From the NCBI GenBank assembly GCA_024692165.1, contig JAILMY010000149.1, forward strand, positions 1-59,677: a stretch of 59,677 nucleotides of DNA, read 5' to 3'. This document shows positions 44,679 to 54,933 of the stretch, one piece after another. Under the pieces are notes generated by a model, which was given only the letters and a program-made list of their open reading frames with translations, was not told the origin of the DNA and did no database searches. Numbering within the stretch: the first letter of the stretch is position 1; the number at the start of each line of letters is the position of its first letter. The position numbers and the translations under genes were made by a program. Origin of the DNA: Butyrivibrio sp. (GTDB taxonomy: Bacteria > Bacillota > Clostridia > Lachnospirales > Lachnospiraceae).

Positions 44679-45821
44679 ATGGCTCATAATGAGATGCTCG
44701 CTATGATCCTGGCCGGTGGACGAGGAAGCAGGCTTAGAGATCTTACTAATAAGGTTGCTAAGCCGGCGGTTTATTATGGTGGCAAGTATCGTATCATTGA
44801 TTTTCCACTCAGTAATTGTGCGAATAGCGGAATTGACACAGTAGGTGTTCTGACACAGTACGAATCAGTACTTTTGAACAGTTACGTTGCTCAGGACGGA
44901 CGCTGGGGGCTTGACTCCAAGGACAGCGGTGTGTATGTTCTTACACCCCGTGAGAAGGCTGATGAGGGGCTTGATGTATACAGGGGAACGGCTGATGCTA
45001 TTTCACAGAATATAGATTTCATCGATAATTACAATCCTGAATATATTCTGGTTCTTTCAGGTGATCATATCTATAAGATGAATTATGCAAAAATGCTTTC
45101 ATTTCACAAGAAGATGGGAGCTGATGCAACCATTGCTGTAAGACCTGTTCCCATGAAGGAAGCCAGCCGCTTCGGTATCATGAATACTGATGCAGACGGC
45201 AGGATCATTGAATTTGAGGAAAAACCCAAGAAGCCAAAGAGCAATCTTGCTTCTATGGGTATCTATATCTTTAGCTGGAAGCTCATGAGAAAGATGCTGG
45301 TTGAGGATATGAACAATCCGGAATCAGATCATGACTTTGGAAAAGACATTATTCCAAGGATGCTCTCCGACAAGAAGAAACTCTTTGCTTATGAATTCAA
45401 GGGCTATTGGAAGGATGTAGGAACAATCGATTCTCTCTGGGAAGCCAACATGGATCTTCTTGAGACGAAGAATGAGCTTAATCTTAATGATTCTTCATGG
45501 CTGATTTACACAGAGGATGTTTCCACACTTCCTCAGTACATCGGCAAGAATGCCAAGATCAAGAAGGCGTACATAACACAGGGCGTCAGAGTAGAAGGCA
45601 GTGTTACGAATTCAGTTCTTTTCACAGGAGCTGTTGTGGCACCGGGAGCCAGAGTTGTTGATTCGGTACTGATGCCGGGAGTTGTGGTAGAAGATGGAGC
45701 AACTGTGACAAGAGCCCTTGTGGCAGAAAATGTTCATATCGGCAAAAAAGCCAAGGTTGGCAGCAAGACCAGTGAAGAGATCACTCTTGTGGCAAATGAT
45801 GTGAAGGGAGGTACAAAATAA
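44679..45821 (+). CDS. glgC: Glucose-1-phosphate adenylyltransferase catalytic subunit
   Basis: A 380-residue ADP-glucose pyrophosphorylase. [23 protein letters not shown] is the nucleotide-binding loop (shown here as [13 protein letters not shown]), with [16 protein letters not shown], the catalytic [13 protein letters not shown] (Asp) and [10 protein letters not shown] (glucose-1-P binding), then a left-handed beta-helix C-domain. It makes ADP-glucose, the glycogen precursor. Good AAGGGGG site before ATG. The glgD start overlaps its stop by one base (TAATG), so they are coupled. Confidence 0.97.
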   Translation: MAHNEMLAMILAGGRGSRLRDLTNKVAKPAVYYGGKYRIIDFPLSNCANSGIDTVGVLTQYESVLLNSYVAQDGRWGLDSKDSGVYVLTPREKADEGLDVYRGTADAISQNIDFIDNYNPEYILVLSGDHIYKMNYAKMLSFHKKMGADATIAVRPVPMKEASRFGIMNTDADGRIIEFEEKPKKPKSNLASMGIYIFSWKLMRKMLVEDMNNPESDHDFGKDIIPRMLSDKKKLFAYEFKGYWKDVGTIDSLWEANMDLLETKNELNLNDSSWLIYTEDVSTLPQYIGKNAKIKKAYITQGVRVEGSVTNSVLFTGAVVAPGARVVDSVLMPGVVVEDGATVTRALVAENVHIGKKAKVGSKTSEEITLVANDVKGGTK

Positions 45822-46942
45822 TGTCAGCATTCAGAGCTTTCGGAATAGTATCTTCCGCAGATAACAGTATTCACGTTGAGGGGCTTCATGACTACAGACC
45901 AATCGGTGCTTTTTCGTTCCTTGGAAGATTCCGGGTAATTGACTTCCCAATCTCTAACATGAGCAATTCCGGAATGGACAGAATCCAGGTTTATTTGCGT
46001 ACAAGACCAAGATCAATCGCAGAGCATATCGGATCAGGAAGACATTACAACATCAACTCCAAACGTGGTAAGATCCAGATGCTTTTCTCAGAGGATAATA
46101 ACCAGCACAATATCTACAACAATGATATTGCTGCTTACATGGAGAACATTGATATCATCGAGAGAATGCATCAGGAGTATGTGATAATCGCACCAAGCTA
46201 CATGGTTTACAAGCAGGATTATTGCCAGCTTCTTGAGACACATATCCAGTCCGGAGCAGAGGTTACACTTCTCTATCACAGAGTAGAGAATGCCAGGGAC
46301 TATTATCAGAACTGCCGACTGGTTACCGTAAACAGACAAAAGGGTATCACATCCTTAGAGAGAAACCTTGGAACAGCCAAGGAGAAGAATATCTTCATGG
46401 ATACCTATTGCATGAAGAAGGAAGTATTCATAGGACTTATAAGAGCAGCGCATGAGCTGTCATCCGTATATACTCTTGCAGACATAATCGGTATCAGGTG
46501 CAAGGATATGGATATCAGAGGCTATCAGCACAAGGGATATTTTGCATCTCTTCTTAGCCTTTCAGATTACTACAGAGCTTCTCTTGATCTTCTTGATTAC
46601 AATATGGCAAGTGGACTGTTTAGTAACAGCTGGCCTATTTACACAAGAACCACCGACTCTTGTCCTACCAAGTATTTTGAGACAGCCAAGGTTGAGAATT
46701 CCTTTATCTCAAACGGATGTCTGGTGGAAGGTACTGTTGAGGATTCCATCGTAGGCCGTGGTGTTACCATCAAGAAGGGTGTTACCATTAAGAACTCCAT
46801 CATTATGGCTCACAGCGTCATCGAAGAGGGAGTGCATATTGAGAATGCTATCGTGGATAAATGGGCACATATTATTCATGCCAAGGAAATCCGCGGAACA
46901 ATAGAGCAGCCTCAGTACATAAAGAGAAGAGATACCTTGTGA
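45821..46942 (+). CDS. glgD: Glucose-1-phosphate adenylyltransferase regulatory subunit
   Basis: A 373-residue GlgC paralogue. It keeps the Rossmann/beta-helix layout (FRVIDFPISNMSNSGMDRIQ) but the N-terminal GGxGxR loop is replaced by VSSADNSIHVEG and the catalytic block by VIIAPSYMVYKQDY, so it is probably non-catalytic. In Firmicutes GlgD pairs with GlgC as a regulatory subunit in a heterotetramer. GGAGG precedes ATG within the end of glgC. A terminator follows. Confidence 0.96.
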   Translation: MSAFRAFGIVSSADNSIHVEGLHDYRPIGAFSFLGRFRVIDFPISNMSNSGMDRIQVYLRTRPRSIAEHIGSGRHYNINSKRGKIQMLFSEDNNQHNIYNNDIAAYMENIDIIERMHQEYVIIAPSYMVYKQDYCQLLETHIQSGAEVTLLYHRVENARDYYQNCRLVTVNRQKGITSLERNLGTAKEKNIFMDTYCMKKEVFIGLIRAAHELSSVYTLADIIGIRCKDMDIRGYQHKGYFASLLSLSDYYRASLDLLDYNMASGLFSNSWPIYTRTTDSCPTKYFETAKVENSFISNGCLVEGTVEDSIVGRGVTIKKGVTIKNSIIMAHSVIEEGVHIENAIVDKWAHIIHAKEIRGTIEQPQYIKRRDTL

Positions 46943-46963
46943 TAATTTAACATGTATGATTTG

Positions 46964-47004
46964 ACAAAGACCATGGGAGATGCGCCCGTGGTCTTTGTTT
47001 TATT
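46964..47004 (+). terminator. Intrinsic terminator after glgD
   Basis: ACAAAGACCATGGG (46964-46977) pairs with CCCGTGGTCTTTGT (46985-46998), one wobble, followed by TTTATTG. Confidence 0.88.
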
Positions 47005-47116
47005 GTCTGCAAGTTGACGCAATTTAATAAAAATATAATACTTTTTGAATTGGGTTTTTGTTACAATATACTTAAGTGGGAGTATGTCTTTTTACCTGTT
47101 GAAAGGAGACATTTTT

Positions 47117-48343
47117 ATGTTAGCAACCTTAATTCCTTTATTCGACGATAATATGCTTGTGTGCGCATATTCGGTTTTTGCGCGTAAAGAGAACCACTTT
47201 CTAAACCCAAGTCTGGAAGGTGGCGCAAGATTTGACGGTGCAGGCACAGTTCACGAGCTTGAAGTTGTCAGCAATATGGGTGTTGCTACGCTTTCAGGAG
47301 GCAAGGAAGTTTTTGTTCCCGTTAACCAGTTCTCTGTTTTTGCGGAAATCTCTCTGCAGTGCACTGTTCCTTCCAACAAGGTTGTCCTTCTTATGGACAA
47401 TACTATTGTCCCAAACGCACAGTATGTTAAAAGGATAAAAGAACTGAAGGAACAGGGTTACAAGCTGGCTATCAGAAAGCTCCCCATTTCAGAATTTGAA
47501 AACTACAGAGAAATACTTGCTAAATGCGATTATATCCTTCTTAACCATGAAAAAATCGATATCAGCAAGGCTAAGGTATATTTCAATAAGGTCTATCCAA
47601 ATATTAAGCTCTGCGCCGTAAATGTGGATACTCTGGAGGAGTACGAAAATCTTAAGGCAGATGGCGGATACGATCTATACGAGGGAACCTTCTTCAGAAT
47701 GCCTGTGAAGCAATCCCAAACCGAAGTTAATCCTCTTAAGGTAAACTATATTGAACTTTTAAATGTTGTTAATGCTCCGGATTTTGATCTTCAGAAAGCA
47801 GCAGATGTAATCGGAAAGGACCCGGCTCTTGTCATTTCTCTTTTGGAAATGGTAAACAGAATGGCTCTGAATTCTGAGATTACATCCATTCGTCATGCAG
47901 CAGCAATGCTGGGACAAAAAGAACTTAAGCGATGGATCAATACCGCTGTAACAAAGGAACTTTGCGCAGATAAGCCAAGTGAGATAACAAGGCTTGCTAT
48001 TATCAGAGCAAAATTTGCTGAGAATCTGGCGGAATGCTTCGATTTGGCGATGATGGATCAGGAGCTTTTCATCATGGGTCTTTTCTCTGCTCTTGATATC
48101 ATGCTTGAGAAAACTATGGAAGAAGCACTTAATATGGTGAAGGTATCAAAGAATATCAGAGATGCACTGCTGGAAAATAAGGGAGATTTTGCAAAGGTCC
48201 TGAACTTCATGAAACGTTATGATGATGCTGATTGGACTGAAGTCTCCAGGATCATGGTTCTGGAAAATATAGATATGGATAAGGTGTATGATTCTTACCT
48301 TAATGCTCTCAAGTGGTATCGAGATCTTATTCCTCAGAAGTAA
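47117..48343 (+). CDS. EAL-like/HDOD two-domain protein (YuxH-like)
   Basis: About 408 residues. An N-terminal EAL-fold domain (about 1-200) in which the EAL triad is replaced (AYSVFARKEN where family members read YELLFR) and other catalytic acids are missing, followed by an HDOD domain (about 205-390; LLNVVNAPDFDLQKAADVIG, LLEMVNRMAL, ITSIRHAAAMLGQKELKRW). YuxH-type proteins usually lack phosphodiesterase activity and act as c-di-GMP-responsive or signalling adaptors. ATG 47117 has AAGGAG eight bases upstream; upstream in-frame starts lack one. Its stop is 57 bp before the hybrid kinase, so it may be read with that operon. Confidence 0.85.
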   Translation: MLATLIPLFDDNMLVCAYSVFARKENHFLNPSLEGGARFDGAGTVHELEVVSNMGVATLSGGKEVFVPVNQFSVFAEISLQCTVPSNKVVLLMDNTIVPNAQYVKRIKELKEQGYKLAIRKLPISEFENYREILAKCDYILLNHEKIDISKAKVYFNKVYPNIKLCAVNVDTLEEYENLKADGGYDLYEGTFFRMPVKQSQTEVNPLKVNYIELLNVVNAPDFDLQKAADVIGKDPALVISLLEMVNRMALNSEITSIRHAAAMLGQKELKRWINTAVTKELCADKPSEITRLAIIRAKFAENLAECFDLAMMDQELFIMGLFSALDIMLEKTMEEALNMVKVSKNIRDALLENKGDFAKVLNFMKRYDDADWTEVSRIMVLENIDMDKVYDSYLNALKWYRDLIPQK

Positions 48344-48400
48344 TGCTTTGCCTGCTGTAATATTCAGACCTGCAGGTAGTGGCGCCTGAGAGGTAGACAT

Positions 48401-51400
48401 ATGCTTGGTATAGACGGCGTAGGCAGTATCACCTTTAATTTTGCTGCCATATTAATTAGCATCACTTGTATATTTTATTCCTTGATAATGAATAACAGAT
48501 ATCGTCTTCGTGGACGTTTATTTGTTGCGCTTTGTTCAATAGTCGCTCTTGATGCTCTTGCAGGAATATTGGTTGAGCTGATAGGAGCGGCTTCTTTTTC
48601 ATACAACATCAAGTTCTGCTTAGCCAATGCAATACAGCTTCTGTATTTTTTGACGCATTTTGCAATTGCTCCGATGTTTGCCCTCTATATCATCCTTACC
48701 TGCAACGTGCAATACAGATTCCCCAAGTGGGCCAGGTGTGCCGTAAGTATTCCGTTTGTAATAATGGAGATGATGGTTTTTATAAGCCCCATCATAAACT
48801 TTGTTTTTTACATTGATGAGAACCTGATATTTCATAGAAGAGGCGGCGTTTATTTTGCCTACATAATCAGCGCATTTTATATTATTTTTGCAATGGTGGT
48901 TCTTTTCCTTTACTGGAATTATCTGACAAGAGTAAGAAGAATCGCCATAATCTATTTCTTTATTCTTGTATCTATCGGAACACTGCTTCAGATGTTTGTG
49001 GTTGAGATCAGAAGTGAGCTCATGTCAGAAGCTATAGGCTTTATGGGCCTTATGATGATGTTGGAAAATGATGATGACAGAATAGACGTATCCACCAGGG
49101 CCTATAACCGAAATGCGTTCATGCTGGATACAAGCACCTATTTCAAATACAAAAGAAGCTTCTACACCATATGTATCAGGATACAGAATGCGGACATTTA
49201 CAGAAAAATAGCAGGCTACGAGGAATATGAGAAATTCCAGGCAACAGTTGTGGATTTCCTCTCAAGGCTTGATAAGAACAACGATGTATACAGACTGGCG
49301 GTGGATACATATATCGTGATATGTCCGGAAGTAAGCGATGAAACGGCTAATTTTTACGCGTATCAGATACGAGAGAGGTTCCTTGGAGAATGGAAGCACA
49401 AGGATAACTATATTATCCTGAAGTCCCTGATCCTTTTGGCAAACTCTCCGCGGCAGTTTGCCAGCACAGATTACCTGCTGCTTCTTTGTGACAGCAAAAT
49501 AGATATTGAGAGTGACAGAGTACTTACAGGCAGTGACCTTGACTTCCTTCTTCGAAGATCCGATGTGGAGATGGCCCTTAAAAGAGGCTTCATGGATGGT
49601 AACTTCAGGGTCTACTTTGAACCTATTTATTTGAGAATTGACAGGTCCATATGTGCTGCACAGGCAGTGCCAATGCTTATGGATCCTGATCTGGGGGTTA
49701 TTAAAGCCGATGAATTTATTCCGGTGGCAGACCAGGCAGGACTTATTGATCATGTGGGATTTTATGTCATTGAACAGGTACTGTCCTTTCTTGGAGGCGG
49801 TATTGTCAATGAAATGGGCGTTGAGGCTATCAGTATAAATCTTTCGTCAGTCCAGATGATCAAATCCGATTTTGTGGAGAGAATATTAAAGCTTCTTAAG
49901 GAAAACAACGTTCAGCCGGGAAGGTTTGTCATGGAGATTCCTGAGACCATGGCAACGTCTGATCAGAGCGTGCTTATTCCTGTTATGCAGAGATTACAGA
50001 AGGCAGGAATCAGGTTTTATCTGGATCAGTTCGGCACCGGATTTTTTAACATGCAGTCAAAAGCAGCCTCTTTGTTTGAAGGCGTAAAGATAGATGCTTC
50101 CCTGCTGCTTAATGCGGTTGACTTTCCTCAGACCCGTATCATTTTGGAAAACAGACTTAGAATGATCGGCCAGATGGGTAAGTCAATAGATATTGTAAAA
50201 GTAGACACCCAGGAGGCTTTGGAAAGCCTTTCGAATATAAAGTTTGATTTTTTCCATGGAGAATTTTTCTCGGAACCAATCAGTAAAAATGAGCTTCTTG
50301 CTATCCTCAGGGCAACTGAAATGGCAAGAGTGGAGGAGAGAAGGGCAAGGGCAGCTAACGAGGCAAAGAGCAATTTCCTTGCAAATATGTCCCATGAGAT
50401 TCGAACTCCTATAAATGCCGTCCTTGGTATGAATGAGGTGATCCTCAGGGAGTCCAAGGATGAAAGAATCCTTGAATATGCCCAGAACATTGAGGCTGCC
50501 GGAAGAACTCTTTTATCTCTTATAAATGATATTCTGGATTTCTCAAAGATAGAAGCCGGAAGCATGGAGATTCACGAGGCGGATTACGAGCTTAGCTCGG
50601 TTCTCAATGATATTTATAACATGATTAGTATAAAAGCGCAGCAGAAAGATCTTGCGCTTGTTCTTGATGTGGACAGCACACTTCCGGATAAGCTGTACGG
50701 CGATGAGATGCGCCTTAGACAGGTGGTTGTAAATGTTCTGAATAATGCCATTAAGTATACCCAGGAGGGTAGTGTCACCCTTAAGGTTACGGGAGACAGA
50801 AATTATGACAACAGCCTGAATTTAAAGATCGATGTAACTGATACCGGAATGGGTATTAAGGATGATGACCTGGACAATCTCTTTGAGAAGTTCAAGAGAC
50901 TTGATGTAGATAAAAACAGAGAGGTGGAAGGAAGTGGTCTGGGACTGGCCATTACAAGTTCTCTGCTTGAGCTTATGGGAGGATCTATTTCTGTAAAGAG
51001 TAAATACGGAGAGGGATCCACCTTTACCATCGTGCTTCCTCAGGGTGTAAGGGACGAAGCACAGATCGGAAACTTCAAAGAGAGGATTGTCAGAAATATA
51101 AAGGAGAGAAAGGCCTATAAGGAGAAGTTTAAAGCTCCTGAGGCAGAGATCCTTGTGGTTGATGATACTCCGATGAATCATGTGGTTATCCAGGAGCTTC
51201 TTAAGACCACAAAGATCAGAATTGACAGCGCTAAAAGCGGAATGGAATGCCTTGAAAAACAGCATCAAAAGAAATACGACATTATTTTCCTGGACTATCG
51301 TATGCCGGGAATGGACGGATCAGAAACCTTCGATGCAATCAAGGCAGACAGTGAATCACCTAATTTAAATACTCCGATCATTGTTCTTACCGCCAATGCA

Positions 51401-52201
51401 ATTTCAGGGGCGAGAGAGAACTTCCTTAGGTATGGCTTTGATGCGTACTTAAGTAAGCCTATTGAAAGTGATAAGCTGGAAGCTACGCTTATAAAGTTCC
51501 TTCCGGAGGATAAAGTTCTTCTCACTACAGATGAGTTTGATGAAGAGGAAGATGCTTCTGAAGATGTACAGAGGCAAAAAGAAAGCGGCAGTTCATATGA
51601 TAACAGAGACTGGATGAACAACCTTGAAGGAGTAGAGACCGGCGAAGGAATAAAGAACTGCGGAACTGTAGAAAGCTATATAGAAATCCTGAAGGTTTAC
51701 TATGAATCTATAGAAAGCTCCAGGAACAATATTGAAACCGCCTATGCTGATGAGAACTGGAAGGACTACACAAGCTATGTTCATTCCTTAAAGAGCACCA
51801 GCAGAACCATTGGTGCCATGGAACTTTCAAAGCTGTCAGCTCAGCTGGAAGAAGCCGGAAATAACAATGACCTGGACACCATAAGAAGCAATCATCATGT
51901 TCTGCTTGATATGTATTCAAGCATTAAATCCAGCCTGGATAATGTTCAGGAGATAGCAGGCAAAGAGGAAGAAGATACCGATAAGCCTGAAATTACAAAG
52001 GCTCAGCTTATGGACGCCTATAATACTATCCTGGAAGTGAGCAAAATTCTGGACTTTGATACACTGCAGTTTGTACTAGATTCTATTAAGGGCTATAAAC
52101 TGCCGGCAAATGATAAGGAGATAATTACAAGGATATCTGAGCTGGCATATACACTTAAGTGGGATGAAATAACCAAGATCGTACAGGAGAGACTGGGATG
52201 A
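48401..52201 (+). CDS. Seven-transmembrane hybrid histidine kinase with pseudo-GGDEF and pseudo-EAL domains
   Basis: A 1,266-residue protein: about seven N-terminal helices (1-215), a GGDEF fold lacking the motif (about 225-370; DVYRLAVDTYIVICPE at the active-site strand), an EAL fold lacking its catalytic residues (about 385-640; AQAVPM for EAL, DQFGTG for DDFGTG), then HisKA with phospho-His in MSHEIRTP (about residue 665), HATPase_c (NNAIKYTQ, GMGIKDDD, GSGLGLAI), a receiver with FLDYRMPGMDG (Asp about 963) and an HPt with YVHSLKSTSRTIG (His about 1127). It is a complete phosphorelay in one chain, joined to degenerate c-di-GMP domains that may bind the nucleotide. GAGAGG precedes ATG. Its stop overlaps the next gene (ATGA). 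Confidence 0.93.
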   Translation: MLGIDGVGSITFNFAAILISITCIFYSLIMNNRYRLRGRLFVALCSIVALDALAGILVELIGAASFSYNIKFCLANAIQLLYFLTHFAIAPMFALYIILTCNVQYRFPKWARCAVSIPFVIMEMMVFISPIINFVFYIDENLIFHRRGGVYFAYIISAFYIIFAMVVLFLYWNYLTRVRRIAIIYFFILVSIGTLLQMFVVEIRSELMSEAIGFMGLMMMLENDDDRIDVSTRAYNRNAFMLDTSTYFKYKRSFYTICIRIQNADIYRKIAGYEEYEKFQATVVDFLSRLDKNNDVYRLAVDTYIVICPEVSDETANFYAYQIRERFLGEWKHKDNYIILKSLILLANSPRQFASTDYLLLLCDSKIDIESDRVLTGSDLDFLLRRSDVEMALKRGFMDGNFRVYFEPIYLRIDRSICAAQAVPMLMDPDLGVIKADEFIPVADQAGLIDHVGFYVIEQVLSFLGGGIVNEMGVEAISINLSSVQMIKSDFVERILKLLKENNVQPGRFVMEIPETMATSDQSVLIPVMQRLQKAGIRFYLDQFGTGFFNMQSKAASLFEGVKIDASLLLNAVDFPQTRIILENRLRMIGQMGKSIDIVKVDTQEALESLSNIKFDFFHGEFFSEPISKNELLAILRATEMARVEERRARAANEAKSNFLANMSHEIRTPINAVLGMNEVILRESKDERILEYAQNIEAAGRTLLSLINDILDFSKIEAGSMEIHEADYELSSVLNDIYNMISIKAQQKDLALVLDVDSTLPDKLYGDEMRLRQVVVNVLNNAIKYTQEGSVTLKVTGDRNYDNSLNLKIDVTDTGMGIKDDDLDNLFEKFKRLDVDKNREVEGSGLGLAITSSLLELMGGSISVKSKYGEGSTFTIVLPQGVRDEAQIGNFKERIVRNIKERKAYKEKFKAPEAEILVVDDTPMNHVVIQELLKTTKIRIDSAKSGMECLEKQHQKKYDIIFLDYRMPGMDGSETFDAIKADSESPNLNTPIIVLTANAISGARENFLRYGFDAYLSKPIESDKLEATLIKFLPEDKVLLTTDEFDEEEDASEDVQRQKESGSSYDNRDWMNNLEGVETGEGIKNCGTVESYIEILKVYYESIESSRNNIETAYADENWKDYTSYVHSLKSTSRTIGAMELSKLSAQLEEAGNNNDLDTIRSNHHVLLDMYSSIKSSLDNVQEIAGKEEEDTDKPEITKAQLMDAYNTILEVSKILDFDTLQFVLDSIKGYKLPANDKEIITRISELAYTLKWDEITKIVQERLG

Positions 52202-52959
52202 ATAAAAAGATTCTGCTTGTTAGAAAAGATGAAACGTTTTTGGTAAATGCTATAAAGAATGCCCTTATCACCAACAGGTTTCAGGTAGTGGATTCTTCAT
52301 ACAGCATAGGAGATCTGAGCACAAAAAAGCAGGGAGTGGATCTGATAATCCTGTACACAGATCAGGACTTTGAAGAGTACATGGAAGCCCTTGTGTATAT
52401 CAAGGATATGTGTATTGAAGAAAACATGATAATCCTTGTGATCGGAGATAAGGATGCCTTTGAGCTTGTCCACCAATATATTCCCAAGGAGGACATAGCC
52501 TTTGAAGTCACAAGACCCCTTGATATGGCAAATCTCATGGATAAGGTTGCCACTGCTACGGATGATGAATTTGAGATCAAGCGTAGAAAATGCATCCTGA
52601 TCGTGGATGATGATCCCACATTTATTCAGATGGTAAGAGAGTGGCTAAAGGATACCTACAGGGTTGGAATGGCCAACTCGGGAACCCAGGCTATTGCATG
52701 GCTTGCCACAAATAAAGCGGATCTTATTCTGCTGGACTATGATATGCCTGTTCTTGATGGCCCAAAGGTTATGGAAATGCTCCGCAGCGAGTCTTTTTCC
52801 CAATCCACACCGGTTATGTTCCTTACCGGAAAAAATGACCGTGACTCTGTAACCAACGTTATTTCTTTAAAACCTGCGGATTATCTTCTCAAATCCATCA
52901 GCAGGGATAAACTGCTCGGCACTCTTGATAAGTTCTTTAAGCAAAAGGTAAATGGATAA
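52198..52959 (+). CDS. Double-receiver response regulator without output domain
   Basis: A 253-residue protein of two receiver domains. Receiver 1 (about 1-118) lacks the acidic pocket (LLVRKDE in place of VDDDP) and phospho-Asp (IILYTDQDF), so it is probably inactive. Receiver 2 (about 130-250) is intact: LIVDDDPTF, phospho-Asp in ILLDYDMPVLDG, FLTGK and PADYLLK. With no DNA-binding or enzymatic output, it probably acts as a phosphate sink or protein-interaction switch for the kinase whose stop it overlaps by four bases (ATGA). Confidence 0.9.
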   Translation: MNKKILLVRKDETFLVNAIKNALITNRFQVVDSSYSIGDLSTKKQGVDLIILYTDQDFEEYMEALVYIKDMCIEENMIILVIGDKDAFELVHQYIPKEDIAFEVTRPLDMANLMDKVATATDDEFEIKRRKCILIVDDDPTFIQMVREWLKDTYRVGMANSGTQAIAWLATNKADLILLDYDMPVLDGPKVMEMLRSESFSQSTPVMFLTGKNDRDSVTNVISLKPADYLLKSISRDKLLGTLDKFFKQKVNG

Positions 52960-52962
52960 AGC

Positions 52963-54933
52963 ATGGACATTGAAATGATTGACAGCATGACCTATAGAAT
53001 TGCTGGCGCTATTATCTGCATAACCTGCCTGTTCTATTCGACTATGATGCGAAAGAGATATCGCGTCAGGAGTCGTCTGTTTACCATGCTTGTTATTATT
53101 GTCCTTATTGATTCTCTGACTGATGTAGTTTCTTATCTGGCCGTAACATACGGCATTACGGACACCTTCAAGTGGATAATATCATATCTGGCAGAAATGA
53201 CTTATTATTTTACCCACGTAGGTATGATGCCGGTATTTGTCTTTTATATAATTACTATTTGCGGAGTAAGATACAGACTAAGCAGATTTCAGCACTTTGC
53301 CCTGAAGTTCCCGATCATCGTGCTGGAACTTATGCTGCTCTCCAATCCTCTTACCCAATACTTTTTCGTCATAGTAGCTAAGTTTGACTATGCAAGAGGC
53401 ATAGGTATTTATTTGTCCTATGCTGTTTCGGTTTATTATATCGGAGTCGGAGTTTTTCTTCTGATTAAATTCTGGTATACCATTAACGCAACAAAAAAGA
53501 TTGCCATGGTATATTTCCTTTCATTGGCTGTTGGCGGAACTTTGATCCAGATGCTGTTCCCGGGGATCAAGTGCGAGCTCATGTGCGAAGCTATCGGTCT
53601 TACCGGAATCATGCTCATGATTGAAAAAGACGATGACAGGACTGATATGATATCCATGGCCTATAACCGACTGGCCTTTGTACAGGACATGAAGAGCCTG
53701 TTTCTTATGAAAAGAGAATTCAGTGCCATCTGTCTTAGACTGGAAAATCTCGACATGTATCGCAAGATTTACGGAGAAGAAGTGATTGATCCTCTTCTTA
53801 AATCATTGGCTTCATTTTTCATGGAGGATGGAACAGAGACCAACGCATATCATACGGCCTATAATGTGTTCTATATTGTAAATTCTGAAATGACTGATTG
53901 GGAGACCAATAACCTGGCGGAAGCCACTGAAATACGTATGAAGAAGCCTTGGGTCATTAATGACACGGAGTTTTTATTTGATTTCAATATTCTGCTTGGC
54001 AAATGCCCTGAGCAGTTTAGCAGTGTTAATGATCTGTTCCTTTTAGAGAGCGTTGATCTTAAGAGGCAGGAAAAGAATTTCTTAAGAAATACAGACCTTA
54101 ACTTCCTCATAAGAAGAATGGAAGTGGAAAAGGCCATTGGTCGTGGAATTCAGGAAAAGAGCTTTGCCATTTACTATCACCCGGTGTATCAGCAGGAGAA
54201 TAATTGTATTAAGCTGGCACAGGTATACCTTAAGTTGCATGATTCTCTCATGGGTGATATACAAACCGCAGAGTTCATGGAAGTTGCGGAGAATTCAGGA
54301 TTTCTTGAGGAACTTCAGTTAAGGACCATAGAGGGCGTATGCAGGTTTTTATCCAGTGGCGTCGACAAATCCGACATGCAGATTGATTTTGTGCTGCTGC
54401 CGATAATGTCTGCCCGTATGATCAAGAGAGAACTCTTTAACAAAATATCCGAAAATATCAAGAGATTTAATATTGATGCTTCACTTCTTGCCTTTGTACT
54501 TAAGGAGTCCGACGCCCTGGGAGCTAAGGATGAGCTTGAAAAAATGAAAGGGGCAATAGAAAATCTGGGGGTAAGAACCTATATAAGTGACTATGAAGCC
54601 GGATTTCTTGGCATCAATACAATTGCAAATATAGATTTTGAAGGCGTTATTCTGGACATGAGTAAAATCTTTGAAACCTCCAATCAGGAAAGTGCAGAGA
54701 TCGTCCTCCGGAACAGAACCACCATGATCAGACAGCTGGATAAGAAGATAATCATCTCCGGAATAGACAACGGATATTATTATGGTAAGATTAAGGATGT
54801 ACCATACGACTATATGGAGGGTAATTACCTTTCCAGGGAAGTAACAAGGAACGAATTGCAGAATAAATTCTGGCATGGAGAACATCTTATTTTCCATGAG
54901 GATGGAGTTGAAAGGGTTTCTGACGAATACTGA
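52963..54933 (+). CDS. Seven-transmembrane pseudo-GGDEF/pseudo-EAL protein, paralogue of the hybrid kinase sensor
   Basis: A 656-residue protein matching the first half of the hybrid kinase in layout and in local sequence: membrane region (about 1-210), the LMIEKDDDRTDMISMAYNR junction (cf. LMMMLENDDDR...AYNR at 48401), a degenerate GGDEF fold (about 225-370) and a degenerate EAL fold (about 385-640; KLAQVYL for EAL, SDYEAGF for DDFGTG). No kinase, receiver or HPt follows. It lies three bases after the response regulator and its stop overlaps the phosphopantetheinyl transferase start. Probably a c-di-GMP-binding or structural partner without catalysis. Confidence 0.9.
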   Translation: MDIEMIDSMTYRIAGAIICITCLFYSTMMRKRYRVRSRLFTMLVIIVLIDSLTDVVSYLAVTYGITDTFKWIISYLAEMTYYFTHVGMMPVFVFYIITICGVRYRLSRFQHFALKFPIIVLELMLLSNPLTQYFFVIVAKFDYARGIGIYLSYAVSVYYIGVGVFLLIKFWYTINATKKIAMVYFLSLAVGGTLIQMLFPGIKCELMCEAIGLTGIMLMIEKDDDRTDMISMAYNRLAFVQDMKSLFLMKREFSAICLRLENLDMYRKIYGEEVIDPLLKSLASFFMEDGTETNAYHTAYNVFYIVNSEMTDWETNNLAEATEIRMKKPWVINDTEFLFDFNILLGKCPEQFSSVNDLFLLESVDLKRQEKNFLRNTDLNFLIRRMEVEKAIGRGIQEKSFAIYYHPVYQQENNCIKLAQVYLKLHDSLMGDIQTAEFMEVAENSGFLEELQLRTIEGVCRFLSSGVDKSDMQIDFVLLPIMSARMIKRELFNKISENIKRFNIDASLLAFVLKESDALGAKDELEKMKGAIENLGVRTYISDYEAGFLGINTIANIDFEGVILDMSKIFETSNQESAEIVLRNRTTMIRQLDKKIIISGIDNGYYYGKIKDVPYDYMEGNYLSREVTRNELQNKFWHGEHLIFHEDGVERVSDEY

